Under the pieces are notes generated by a model, which was not told the origin of the DNA, did no database searches, and worked only from the letters and a program-made list of their open reading frames with translations. From assembly GCF_954871325.1 (NCBI RefSeq), contig NC_088778.1, forward strand, positions 6,357,743 to 6,421,742: DNA of 64,000 bases. Reading direction: 5' to 3'. The translations under genes and the position numbers were made by a program. Shown in pieces: positions 12,021 through 23,633 of this stretch. This DNA comes from Gordionus sp. m RMFG-2023. Its lineage: Eukaryota > Nematomorpha > Gordioida > Chordodea > Parachordodidae. Position 1 is the stretch's first letter, and each line of letters begins with the position of its first letter.

Positions 12021-12180
12021 TAGGCCTATTCATTCCCTATATAAATCGAATAATGAATTATTCAAATCTTTTTAACAAGTTTATTCTTCGTAATTATACC
12101 AACTTTTTCCCATGAATACCAATTTTAATGAAAGAATTGAACGAATATAATCGATTCGTATTCATTTTTGAATAGGCCTA
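12021..12180. mobile_element. 160-bp inverted-repeat element
   Basis: The ends are TAGGCCTATTCATTC and TTTTTGAATAGGCCTA, with GAATAATGAATTATTC and GATTCGTATTCATT inside. It lies in an intron of the zinc-finger gene. The flanks (CAATAGAG and CAAATAGC) are only roughly alike, so the target duplication is uncertain. Similar words (GAATAATTATACACGAATAAG) occur near 43660-43740. Confidence 0.55.
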
Positions 12181-12439
12181 CAAATAGCCTGTAGTTTTTT
12201 AAATTATTTTATTTTGGAAAGGTATTAAAAAAATAATGCAAATTTATTGATAAATATTTGTAAAAATTATTTTAATTTCTCGCTTCGAGCATTATAATTT
12301 CATAATAATTTTCGTTATTATTTTTTAAAATCATGTCTGATTATTTTTTCCTTTTTTTTATTGGCATAAAATTTATTTGTACATTTTTATTTTTTTGCAT
12401 TATTACCATGACACTTGTTTAATTTGAGCAAATCAATGT

Positions 12440-13230
12440 ATTGCTCGCGTCTCATATCTAAGGCCGCCAGAGTTGCTAGGTCTCTCCGATCAGCAGGAGA
12501 CTCCCACTACTCTTTAGCCAACACGGATGGATTTATCTCCAGAAATTTTTAAATTTCTCCCTTATAATATAAATTTTGACCTGGCAACCTTTTCTAAGGC
12601 CAGCCACAAGCCAGGCTCAATTGGCTCGACCATAATCCTTTAAAATAAAAAGATGAGAAAGCAAATAATTATATTTTTTATTGAATTTATCCCAGTAACC
12701 CGACCAAACGATTACTATATAGATGTAGGGTTGAATAATTAAAAAGTGATAGCTTATAAGGCCTTGTCTAGTTATAACCTGACCAGTCTCCATACGACGG
12801 GAATTGGGAGCAACTTGCCTCCTTATATCTTTGAGGGGTTTAGGCTCCTAGGGGGACAGGGAGCAAAAAAATATTTTTCAGTTGCAAGTAGAGGAGGGTT
12901 ATATCTCGACCCTGAGTCTGTCATGACCCAGGTTGATGAGCCTGCAGGTTTCTGATATGTATAAATATCGTGATACGTGATATACAGCGCTTCTGCCCTC
13001 TAGTGTTGAAGGTTCGAAAGAGCTACGATAGGTTTTCCTCATTTCCATCTAATTGAAATAGTTTAATTTAGGTAAGTAAAAATATGAGGAGCCCTCTACA
13101 CGTTTGTGGGCAAGCCGCACCTACTTGTAGGCACAACATTCCGAAAAATATTGCTTAAACCTCTATAGGCTTATTAAAAAGAGTGGGGCAAAAAAAGAGC
13201 CTATACCCGAGAACTAAAGTGTAATTTAAT
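12440..13230. other. GC-richer intronic stretch of unknown nature
   Basis: The composition is clearly less AT-rich than its surroundings (for example CTAAGGCCGCCAGAGTTGC and CCTGACCAGTCTCCATACG). An open frame of 69 codons (12746-12955) shows no domain and no splice-compatible context that I can defend. It could be an old repeat, a SINE-like insertion or an unrecognised exon. I assign no function. Confidence 0.35.
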
Positions 13231-14945
13231 TACTTTAAAGGTAAGTGATGGCTGATTTTAAGTTTAATTTCTTCAGTGTAAGTTGTGATTACTATCAATA
13301 TTGAGATATAATGTTCATAGAATCTGTAAATAAATATGATTAAAATAAAAAAATATTTGCCTGATTCAACCCATACAATACAGTTATCACTTCAAATTTT
13401 TCACCCAAAATATATAGTGATTATAATTTTTTTTACCTTTTTGTTGAAATAAATGGATACATGCGAAAATTCCTAAATATCGTTTTTATAAAAAAAAATA
13501 CATTTGTTGTTACTTGTTTTTTTACAAAGTTGTTTAAAATTTCGCATTACGAATATTCGGATATTTTTTTTTTAAACAGAGATTGAAAAAAAAAAATCTT
13601 AATCTTTGAATTTTTTTTTGAAAAACATTTTGATCAAATTTTATCTTAAAAATAGCCAAATTTTATTTTATAAGTAAATCTTTTATAATTTTTAAAGATT
13701 TTTTTTAAAATATGTTTTTTAATTAAATAATAAAGATTTTCCAAATATTAATATTTTTTCAATTTGTCTAGTTAGTTAAAATATTTTCTGAATGTCACAA
13801 ACAAACATGAAAGAAACCTTAACACTGGAAAAATAAGATATATTAGAATATTTTCGTCCATAAAACAATTTGATAGAAAAAAAAGATTAGATAACTATTT
13901 TTGGAATCTCTAACGCTAGTGTTAAACATTTGTTTAGTTAAGTAAGACTCAAACTTCATCATTTCGCTGACTTTAAATTAGGCCTAATGATTGCTAATCT
14001 GATCTGCTAATAATTTATTTTAAAATAAATAGTGGAAGAATGATTAAATATCATATATTCTCGCTTTAAATTTTTTAAAAGTATCGATTAACGAATGATT
14101 TATTTTTAAAAGTAATTGTTATATGGCTCTATTTATATTAGCTGAACTCTTATGGGAAAAATTGACTTACTGTCAATATTTCCCATATATTTTTTTAAAA
14201 AAACCGTTAACTTTCATTTTTTTTCATGGAACTATCCTAAGTTGTTCTATAATGGCTCAATTCAAAAAATGTTCAACTAAAGAGGATTTTTTGATTTGAT
14301 AAAATATATTTAAAATATTAAGTAAATAAAAAGAGTATGATTAATGGTTAGAGAGATGGATCAAAAGTTGTTTGTTGGGACAGTGCCTTCAAAAATAATT
14401 GTTAAGTAAAAGTATACAAACAGCTTTGAACTTGATGTTAATATCATACTTTTAGAGAAGTTCATTATGTCTGTCACGTCCCGTCCGGAATACAGTGTCT
14501 TAAGGCAGGGACTTTAACTCCGGGTCGGGAGGAGGACGGTGGTATGACGCATAATCATTATTGAAATATTTCTATCTTTTGCTAATTTATTTAGGAAAGG
14601 CAATAGGCGGTAAGAATTTCAAGGGGGGTAATTATCGTCATTGGCTTAGGGGGTGTAGAATCTGTTTTAATCACGAATTCGTATTTCAAAATAAAAGATC
14701 GAAACGAAGGAAATTTATATATTTTTTAAATAAGCTTAATTTGAATTGAAAAATTAATAAATATAATTGACTTGGGTACTCTATCATTGAATCTTTCCCG
14801 TCTTAGGCATAACATTTGTTAAAGATGAGGCGGACGTTTGATTTTCGCTACTTATATTATATTTGTCCCAACAATTTTAAGAATGTTGGCTTCCATTTTA
14901 TGCCAAAATTTGTATTTCCTTTTATGAGAAAGGCCATTTTCTTCT

Positions 14946-15071
14946 TAACCCTGCATAAAAATACATATTATATTTCGCCTCGAATTCGTGCTAACTATGA
15001 ATTATAGCGCGTATTCGCGGCGTAGAATACAAAAATATAGCGTATTTTATATAATTCGCTCTAACTATGAA
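14946..15071. mobile_element. Palindromic repeat family B copy
   Basis: TAACCCTGCAT, then ATTTCGCCTCGAATTCGTGC and TAACTATGAAT, followed by GCGTATTCGCGGCGTAGAAT and TTCGCTCTAACTATGAATG. It ends about 160 bp before the exon at 15231. Confidence 0.65.
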
Positions 15072-15230
15072 TGGACAGCTTATAAGTAAATCCCTCCCTC
15101 CCTTCTCCAACCGTTTTACAATTTCGATTACCTAGTGGAATCTATCCACTTTTCTGTCTTTATGAAGTAAATTCCCGCAAAATATAAATAATTTGCTATT
15201 TAAAATTTTTTATTTTGACCCGTAATTTAG

Positions 15231-15389
15231 GATATTCCATTTTTGTCCATTCCCCAACATCAACGCATGAACGAAGATATGTTAGTGTCCTCCTACACGA
15301 GCAATAAACACCAACAACCGGCGCACCAGAGAAACAATAACGTAAACCATACAGAGCCAACGGACCTTTCCAGTTACGACGTTAATCAA
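15231..15389 (+). CDS. C2H2 zinc-finger transcription factor, exon with PTDLS motif
   Basis: The exon is bounded by TTTAG|GATATT and CAA|GTATTT, phase 0 at both ends, giving 53 codons. It starts DIPFLSIPQHQRMNEDM and ends EPTDLSSYDVNQ. PTDLS fits the PxDLS short linear motif that binds the corepressor CtBP, which would suggest repressor activity; this is motif-level inference. If the upstream exon is wrong, ATG at 15267 (MNEDML) would be the natural start, because an in-frame TAG lies at 15228-15230. Confidence 0.75.
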
Positions 15390-15934
15390 GTATTTTAATA
15401 AATGCGGGATTTCGTTCTCTTTTACATTTACACATTTAGGCTCATTTTGTTTTCTAATACCCTTGATTGTTATAATGTTCTATCTCAATGTTTGAGCTAA
15501 ATTTCTAGTTGCGAGATTTGCATAAAGTGACTTCACAAGGGAAGCCATTTTTTAGGCCACCAGCATGTATAAATATAGATACGAATTTTGGGAGTGGACC
15601 CAGCGAAAATGAGGTGGACTAAATTTTTATATGTTTCCCTTTAAAAGTAGAAAACTTAGAAGTATTTCTCTGTTTTGCACCATGTATAATGTTTTTGAGA
15701 CCATTACATCGATAGGATGTTGAAAAGAAAATATATTGCTTTTGCTCGTTCCTTTGAATGGGCATTAGATTATCATTTTTTTTGTTATATTTTTGACCTT
15801 ATATAAATTTTTGACCACTTATGATTCATAGTTAATTGATATAAATTGAACTAAATTTTTATTTATCTTAAGGAGTCAAGTGTATTTGATCGATCTTAAT
15901 TTTTACGTGTTACAATTTAATTTTTTTTTTGCAG

Positions 15935-16049
15935 AATAATGATGATAGGAGCGAATACCAAAACGCCCAAACAAACCACAAGCTTTACAGTTCTCAAAAT
16001 AGCATACCCAATTGCATGGACGAACAATTATATGCCCAATATAGCTCTA
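15935..16049 (+). CDS. C2H2 zinc-finger transcription factor, short internal exon
   Basis: The acceptor is a T-run followed by GCAG|AATAATG, and the donor TCTA|GTAAGT is close to consensus. The exon gives 38 codons plus one base (phase 1), rich in Asn, Gln, Ser and Tyr (ends MDEQLYAQYSS). Joining its last base to the exon at 18641 keeps the frame open (Asn-Tyr-Asp-Glu-Gln). Confidence 0.75.
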
Positions 16050-18519
16050 GTAAGTAGTAGTACATCCTGAATTTTATAAGAGACCTGCAGAGGTATCATT
16101 TGTACAACCTGGCCAGGATTTTTTTAAAAAAATATTTCGAATAGGCCCGAGTATTTTTTTAAAAAATTTTTTAGTGACCCGGGTATTTAAAAAAATTTTC
16201 TAGGCCTGCCTGGCCCAGATATATATAAATTGTCATCTTATCCCGGACTTTGATATATTAGCGATTAATACCGATATCACATTTTGGAAGCAGATCCGAT
16301 ATTACTTATATTAACTTGATATTGGCCGATTGCGGATTCGTTATTATATCTTATTTTTATGCTGTAAACATACTAATTGTTCGATTTTTTAATGCATACA
16401 TTTAGTGTTGCAAAATTGTTCCATTTAAGTCTTTTAAAAAACGGCTAACTCACTATTTATCCAGAAAAATACTATGCTGCCTTTGTTCTTAGATGTCACA
16501 AAGGTTTTGACATCTATTAAATACTATACTTGCTGATTATTTAAGATTTCTATAAAGAAATTTAAAAATCTATTACCAAGTTTAATTCATGATTTTAGAA
16601 GAGTCAGTGTGGTGTAATATATAACACTAAATACATTTAACCATTCAATACTCCAGTGAAAAAAATGACGTTAGTACTCGGATGGGGTTTAATAGACCCT
16701 AATTTCAAATGTATATATCTCCAGTTATATTCATTATTTTTATTTAATATTTGGATATAAGATAGAACTACTTGATAAAATATTTATTTATTTTTTATTT
16801 CTTAAGCTTAGATTAAAGATGATGAAGATAATTATAATTGTGCCAAAATTTTCTAAAAATAACTTTATCATATAATTATGATAATTCATAATAAGGATCT
16901 CTATTCTTCAATATAAAATAAAAATTACACTAATACTTTTAAACATAAAAAAAATATATAACATTCAAATATGTTAAATTTGACATGCATAACATTTATT
17001 ACAAAAACATTAATGTGTTCTAAACATAAATTTAATTTACATATTTGAAAAAAAATATTTTGAATGGTTAGATTTATAAATTCCAGCTAAATAAAGATTT
17101 CCCGATAAAGTCTATAATTTAGTAGAACTTTCATATTGGTAGTTTTACATATAATTTTAATTTTTTCATTGGTATGATAAATAATCTCTTCAATCATTTT
17201 TGGTGTTATGAACAAGTCAAATTCTGGAGTGCCAGCTTCTTTCCCTTATTCTTTTACTACTGGCAGATGAGTAACTAAATTTTGTTGATGAGTTCTTATT
17301 CGTTGATTGGGAAGATTTTTTTTCCATTTAGTAAACTTATTTTTTTTAGCTAATTTTAAAGAGATACATACTATGATAAATGATTTCATATTTACCTAAA
17401 TAATATTAAGTTTATTGTTTTCAACTAACATTTCTTCATCTAATTCAGCTTGTGTATCATGATCACTATCATATATAAAATCTTCATCCTCGCTATTAAT
17501 TGTATTGTCATAATCACCTCAAATAAAATGATATTTAAATTTTATAATATAGTAGTATATATTTATAATTTTAAAAATTTAAAAAAAAAAAATTTTTTAA
17601 AAATTACAAATTTACTCTGGTGGGGTCTCACAAACCCAAATTAGTCAAATATTTATATCTAAACTACTCAACCAAAATATATGAAATTTGGAATATAGAT
17701 AAGATATATTTTATGAAGCTACTGAAAAATCCAGATCATAATATTTAACAGTTTTTATGTAATATCATTTCTAGCATTGGGGAGTATTGAAGGGTTAATT
17801 AAAATAATCTTAACAGTTGTTCGAATCACTATATCAATAATTTTGTTGGTGAAATTTAATTTGAGAGGTACCAGGAGAGGAGTGGTAAGACAGTTTTTTT
17901 TAAAAACGGTTATATCCCACTCATAATTTTAATTACTAAATTAATTTTACATACTAATTTTTTAAAGATATAAAGAGTTGTTAAAGATATCTTTCAAAAT
18001 GGATATAGTTTAAATACAGATATACTGTCCAAAAACTTAGATGCAGATACTTTTTATAAAAGTGTATCTAGAACAGGTACCGCAATTTTGTATCTTTAGC
18101 AACTTTCATTATTATAGTATAACATTTTTACTATAAATAATCTATTAAAGACATTAAGAAAATATTCATAAAGTTTATTGTACCAATATTTAATAAAATA
18201 TTATATCGTTAAATTATGATAGTTAAAATCAGGGTTTTAGCCACCAAAAAAAGGAATATATCTTATAATTATTAAAATAAGAACGCACTAGACTTGCAGA
18301 AAATTGGTTGATCAAAATAAGAAGCTATATATTGAAAAAATAATCCAAATCTTAATAACAATTTTAAAAATCTAGGTATTTTTTGTATTCCTTAGTAAAT
18401 TATTGGTAACTCTATTTTATAGATATCAATCTGCCAATGCGATTTTTAATTAAAAACATTCTAGGGACAATAGGAAATATATCTATTCAAAAAGTATATA
18501 TATTTATAGCAAATGGGCT
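16050..18519. other. Intron with repeat debris
   Basis: It holds a CCTGGCC/CCCGGG-rich decayed repeat (16090-16250), a partial family-A MITE (16405-16531: GTGTTGCAAAATTG, then AAAAAACGGCTAACTCACTA) and otherwise AT-rich DNA. A short diverged relative of the 39801-40495 element lies at about 17970-18108 (AGAGTTGTTAAAGATATC to GTATCTTTAGCAACTTTC). Confidence 0.5.
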
Positions 18520-18527
18520 ATTCCAAC

Positions 18528-18602
18528 TAGTCATCTGCATTGGGCCTAATTTTTAAAGCTTGGCCCATACATTTTTTTATAGCTTGGCTCTGCAGATCCC
18601 TA
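18528..18602. mobile_element. 75-bp hAT-like MITE (family E) beside a splice acceptor
   Basis: The element starts TAGTCATCTGCATTGGGCC and ends GGCTCTGCAGATCCCTA, so the tips are inverted repeats of TAGNNATCTGCA. It is flanked by a perfect 8-bp duplication ATTCCAAC (18520-18527 and 18603-18610). It shares ends with 5658-6052 but is only 75 bp long. It lies just 38 bp before the acceptor of the exon at 18641. Confidence 0.85.
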
Positions 18603-18640
18603 ATTCCAACAATATAATTATATTTTAAAAAAAATATCAG

Positions 18641-19411
18641 ACTATGACGAACAACGAATAAAACCTTCTCACCACCAGTTTCCTATACGTCCTAATCAAG
18701 TCAACGTCATTCGGGAGAATAACAACGATAACTTTATTCAGACCATGGTCCAAGATTTTCGTTCAAATCAGCAAGAATCCCGAAACTTAGAAGAAGAAAA
18801 TAATCATATGGAAAACACAGCGAAAAAAGAAATGTCGGAAGATAGTCAAGGGCTGGGCCTCAGAAATTTGGCCAGGGTAGCTTCTACTTATCATCAACAA
18901 CAAATGACAACACTGATACAGCAATCGCAAAATAATGACGGGAAAGGCATGGAGGAGCCACTCCATGTTGTCTTACCTTCCGGTGTCCCATTTATCAATC
19001 AAACTCAGGATATTACTTTGAGTAGAGGGGACAAAAAAGATTTGGATGGAAATAAGATTGGGGCCTTGCAAAATAATAATAGCCGGGTAGAAGAGCAAAT
19101 GGAAAAACATTCCTTCGAAATACTTACTTTGACTCCCAACAGCCTTAATTCGAATAAAAACCTAACCCCAACCTCCATTTCGATCAATAACAATCCCACG
19201 AATGACGCCTCGTCTCACCCCATCAATGTTAATTTGCCGAGTTTTAGTTCATCCTTTATGGTCAACAATAATGGCACGAATGCTGACACTGCTATAAGTG
19301 CCGCCAATAGTAATAAGGAAGTCAAATGTGACAATAAAAATAATCCCGTGCTACCACCACAAAGTGACCTGGGGACTGATTCTGCGACATCTGCTCACAA
19401 ATTATTGCCCG
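18641..19411 (+). CDS. C2H2 zinc-finger transcription factor, disordered central exon
   Basis: The acceptor is TATCAG|ACTATG and the donor CCCG|GTACAT. The exon gives 257 codons in phase 1/1. Translation starts YDEQRIKPSHHQFPIRPNQV and is Asn-, Ser- and Gln-rich with no folded domain evident. The open frame runs past the donor to a stop at 19459-19461, but that tail is intron: ending at 19411 joins in phase with 21715, giving LLP-D-LNFLESL. The antisense open frame at 19005-19199 is a shadow. Confidence 0.85.
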
Positions 19412-19461
19412 GTACATTTATTTGGCGTTATTTTTGTAATATAGAAAAAGAGATAAACTAA

Positions 19462-20340
19462 TTAATACCCTAGCCTTTTACCTATCATTTTATTTAAAAA
19501 CAATGTCTAGACTGTTTTGTTGAATTTCATCCTTATTTGTATATTAAGATCTTTTTGCTTGAATTTTTATAGCAGTATATTTCGATTATGGTTAACATTA
19601 TCAGCTTTTAAAATATAATTACATTTATTTAAATGTTAGCTGTTATAAATTTTTTCAAATTTTTCTCTTAACTTGTATACATCAATATCATAATAAGCAG
19701 ATATATTGTTAAAATATTCAACTTTAAGCCTGGGATTTAATTTTGGTTATTGTTTTATCATCGCCAATTAAATTATAATGTCTAATAATTTATCATATGC
19801 TACTTTAAATTGCTAAAGGATTTATGGAAATCAGGTTTTCCATTTTTTAGGTGTTCAAGATTTAGAATATAAGGTATAACTAAATCATGGGATAATTCTC
19901 CCCATATACTATATTTGTAGTTTCTTATAAGGGCAATAGAATAGCTTTAATTTTTATAAGATTCTCCCATATGTTAACAAAATATTATATTATTCCCTAA
20001 TTATAAATTTTAGGTTACCTTTGATATTTGTTATTACTTCATTGACTAACTTTGTAATAGCAGGCCTTACCCTATTTCAATCATTTGGTAGGTGTGATTA
20101 CACCTTATTTCACTGGTTTTAAAAAAATTTAGGGGAGGGTCTAGTGAACTACATATGTTTTAAATAAATTTAGCTTTTTGGGAGAATTACGAATCATTCT
20201 GATTACGCTTCTCAGTTTTAAAATAGAAGAATTCATAATTTTTAAAATTTCTTTGGAAATTAAATTAAATGTTCATTTTTTTTGTTATCGCAATAACTAA
20301 AAAAACCTACGGCTCTTCCAAGTTAAATTTCTTTTTTATA
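19462..20340. other. Intron, AT-rich, nothing recognised
   Basis: AT-rich intron sequence without recognisable element before the MITE at 20345. Confidence 0.5.
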
Positions 20341-20344
20341 AATA

Positions 20345-20542
20345 GTGTTGTTAAACGGTTCGTTTTGAGCCGATTTTTCAAAACGGCTAACAATATTTCA
20401 TCCAGAAAAATATTACACAAACCTGAAGATTTTGCTCATAGAAGGAACAAAGCTTTAGATATATTATCGAAATTTCAAGGCTTAGGAAATATTTTTCTGA
20501 CAAAATATTTAGTTAGCCTCAAAACGAGCCGTTTAACAACAC
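20345..20542. mobile_element. Foldback MITE family A, reference copy
   Basis: A complete 198-bp copy flanked by TA on both sides (20343-20344 and 20543-20544). The ends are GTGTTGTTAAACGGTTCG and CGAGCCGTTTAACAACAC. In full copies nearly the whole length is an inverted repeat: about 90-bp arms running through GAGCCGATTTTTAAAAACGG, CTAACTCAATATTTT and CAGAAAAATATT meet at a small AAAGGTC/TAGATGT centre. The TA duplication suggests mobilisation by a Tc1/mariner-type transposase. Transcripts would fold into a long hairpin. About 16 copies lie in this window; this one is in an intron of the zinc-finger gene. An open frame across it is not a gene. Confidence 0.9.
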
Positions 20543-20559
20543 TAAAAATAGATATAATG

Positions 20560-21640
20560 TAAGTGAATAAAAAATATTAAAAGAAAGGGCGAATCACCTG
20601 GAGCTTTCAGATTCAAAATTTATAATGTAAATAATTACTTCAACATTTTTATTTAAATATTTCTTAATATTTACTAAAAAGCTTTTAATGGAGTTACAAA
20701 TAATGACATATAATTTTTATTTTTTAGTATCATTGTTTTTTAAACTTATCTCAATTTTATAAAATCGGATTTTCGAAAAAGGTCATTTTTGGCCACTGAT
20801 ATCTCAGGAACTATGAGCACCAGAAGTCTAAGATTTTGGATTCAATGCCTTCTAATAATGTTCTCTCAGTATGAATTTTATCATTATTAAAAAGGTAGGG
20901 CCGAAGAGTTATCGATTTGGTAGGGAATTACCCAAATACGGTATCGGCCGATACTCAATGCCGATACAAGTAATACTGCCTTTTATTAAAGAATAATACA
21001 TAATGATTAAATACATTTAAATTAACAAGGTTAAAAATTTATATTAAAAAAAATTTACAATTAAAAAATAACATAAATGCACAGATCTTCATATTTATAA
21101 AGATATTCATTGTCTGAGATTAGTTTTCCTTTAAAGTTTTAAGGAAAAAATGATGCATCATTACTAAAATCGACTAGTGTAAGGGACAAAGCATTTTCTA
21201 AGAAAGAATTTGGTAAAATTTCTGCAATTTGAAATGAACAAATCTATACAAGTATAGTCCCAGACTAGAGGTTGGCTTCTCTAGCCCAATGAGTGAATGT
21301 TATTCCACTAGAATTCATTATTTACGATATTTAATTCTATCTGATCTAGTGTTGATCGAATGAAAACGGTAGAAAGGGCTTTACGATAACATTTATTGAA
21401 CGATGGCCTTAATGCCTGCTTTTTGAATAGCTGCAATTTAATGTATGGTGTCCTTATTTATCGACCGATCTTGCATAGGCTGAGATGCTTGGGATCACTA
21501 TACTTGTATTGAACTGGATGCCAATTGAGATCCGGACTTCTTTTATAAAAATCTCATGTTTAAATGGATAATTATATTTATATTTGGAATTGAGTTTATT
21601 ACTACAAATACTTTTCATAAATTTATTTTGTATCGTAGAT
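20560..21640. other. Intron, AT-rich, nothing firm
   Basis: A short motif pair (ACGGTATCGGCCGATACTCA near 20940, and related GATATTGGCCGATTGCGG near 16320) hints at an old repeat. Otherwise nothing is recognised. Confidence 0.4.
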
Positions 21641-21714
21641 ACAAATGTTCTTGATAATGCTTAACCCTGACCACATTTTTTATTTTTTTCTATCCCTTAT
21701 ACCACTCTTTTTAG

Positions 21715-23238
21715 ACCTTAACTTCTTAGAATCTCTCAAAAACTTAACGAATTTAAGTAATGTGTCAAGCAGCACTAGCCTCGTAGACAATAACAAGAAC
21801 TCCACCTCTAATAGTCAAAACAAATCCGTCTCTCACACGCCTATACCAACTCCCTTAAATGGCATGGTATCAGAGAACGAAATTCAATCCATCATAAATG
21901 CCAATATAAATCTTCTAGGCACATGGCAAAAGCAACTTCAGGCCATGTCCTCCTTTTATTCCAAAGGATTTTTAGGCGGAAACGCACCAATGGGTAGCCT
22001 AGAAAATGGTGTTAATTCTAACAACCTGAATTATAACAATAATAATAACTCCTCCAATGAAAATACGACTCATAACTTTTCTAATAACAACTCAAATAAC
22101 CTCCTTAACAGCCTGGCTCCTCTTTTGGGCACGATGAACGAGTCCACTGGCCACATTAACCTGAGCAATCTGGCAAATCTGACAAACTTTAACTGTTTAA
22201 CCAATAATAACATATCCGCCACCTCTCATCACGACAGTATCAATAGTGAACTCAATCTATCGACGGCCAACAACCTCATCGACATTTTTCAAAAAGCAGC
22301 CGCCAATAATTTACTATCATCTTCCGACAATGCCCCACTCATTTCTAACCCCCTTTCCATTTTTCAGTTGCAGCAACTTCAGTTAGTTCAGCAGCAGCAA
22401 CAACAACAAATAAATTACAATAATAACTCTAATGCTCTGCTGGGAGCTGTTCCGCCTTTATTCATAACCAACCAAGCCCAACAACTTCTTCATCAACAAC
22501 AGCAAAGCCAGCTGCTCAATCATCAAACCCAAAAATTGGTGGCATCCTCCTTGCTAACTGCTCAGGACATTCAAAACGCCACCAATTTTTTACTTAATTC
22601 TGGCAACACCAATCTTGCTAATTCCAGCAATCACAATAACATCAATAATCCGCACCAAACTAGGGCCAGTCTTGACATGAGCAATACCACTACATTGAAC
22701 TTTAAACATCTCGAATCACCTCTCAACGTTTTGCATGCAGCCAAAAATATAAAGAGAGAGAATCTGGAACTCACAGAGGAAGGTGAGGAAGAACCGGATC
22801 TCCCTTCCTCTTACTCTTCCGGAAACGCTAATTATCAACACGGCTCCCATATTCTTAGCCAGAATAACGCTGACAATTTCGGTACTTACGGGTCCTCATC
22901 TATTTACAATAACTGCCCGTTCTGCAACAAGACGTTCAAATTTAAAAGCAACCTGCATACTCACATTAAGGCAGTGCACAAGAAGATTAAGCCACACGTT
23001 TGTGGGATCTGTTCTAAATCCTTTAGTCTTAAGCAAAACATGAAGACCCACATGAAAAACATTCACCAAAAGCATCCTCACACGAATACCTCTTCCTCTA
23101 CCCCCGGACAGGCCCTCAAGATGGAACCTACTCTTTCACCTCAGAGAACTCGCTCGGCCGGCTCCCTCGATTCTCCTTCAGCAATTCTCGAAGAGGAGAA
23201 ACATCAGCATAATGATCACCTATCTCCCTCTAATTTGG
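21715..23238 (+). CDS. C2H2 zinc-finger transcription factor, exon with finger pair 1
   Basis: The acceptor is a long pyrimidine tract ending TTTTTAG|ACC at 21714. The frame is open further upstream, but that part (Phe/Leu-rich) is intron. The donor is TTGG|GTATAA at 23239. The exon gives 508 codons in phase 1/1. It is Asn/Ser/Leu/Gln-rich with glutamine runs near 22390 and 22495. An IKRE sumoylation-like site and an acidic stretch (EEGEEEPD) precede two adjacent C2H2 fingers at about 22914-23070. Both fit C-x2-C-x12-H-x4-H (CPFCNKTFKFKSNLHTHIKA..H and CGICSKSFSLKQNMKTHMKN..H), joined by the linker KKIKPHV. These should bind DNA in the nucleus. I do not recognise an orthologue by name. Confidence 0.92.
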
Positions 23239-23633
23239 GTATAATATAAGATTTATATGCATGTCTCTTACAAATATACAAAGATTTAAGAATTCAATTC
23301 CTACCTTTATAAACATTATTTTTAATTAAAACATATAATTATACCTCAGGGCATGTAGGTTAGTTGGGCCGGGAATTTTTTTTGGATGGACTGGACAAAT
23401 TATCTTAATTATTTTTATAAGTTGGGCTAAAGCTATAAAAATATTATAAAGCAAATTTATGTCGTTTACATTCATAGAAAATTATGGACCAGGCCAAAAA
23501 ACTTGTTAAAAATTTCCCATAGTTTGAGCCGCATTGTCTTCTACTCAGATAAGCAATTAACTTACATTGCACAACATTGTGCAATTCTTTTTATCTTATA
23601 AATTGATTAAATGTTACATTTCGTTTTATGTAG
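23239..23633. other. Last intron of the zinc-finger gene
   Basis: A 395-bp intron (GTATAA to ATGTAG). Its middle (23355-23500) carries GTTGGGCCGGGAATTTTTTT, GTTGGGCTAAAGC and CCAGGCC words, like the decayed GGCCCG-rich repeat family. Confidence 0.6.

Noticed and set aside
12746-12955. 69-codon plus-strand ORF
   Set aside because: No domain, and it lies in an intron in a GC-richer patch that looks like old repeat; not supportable as a gene.
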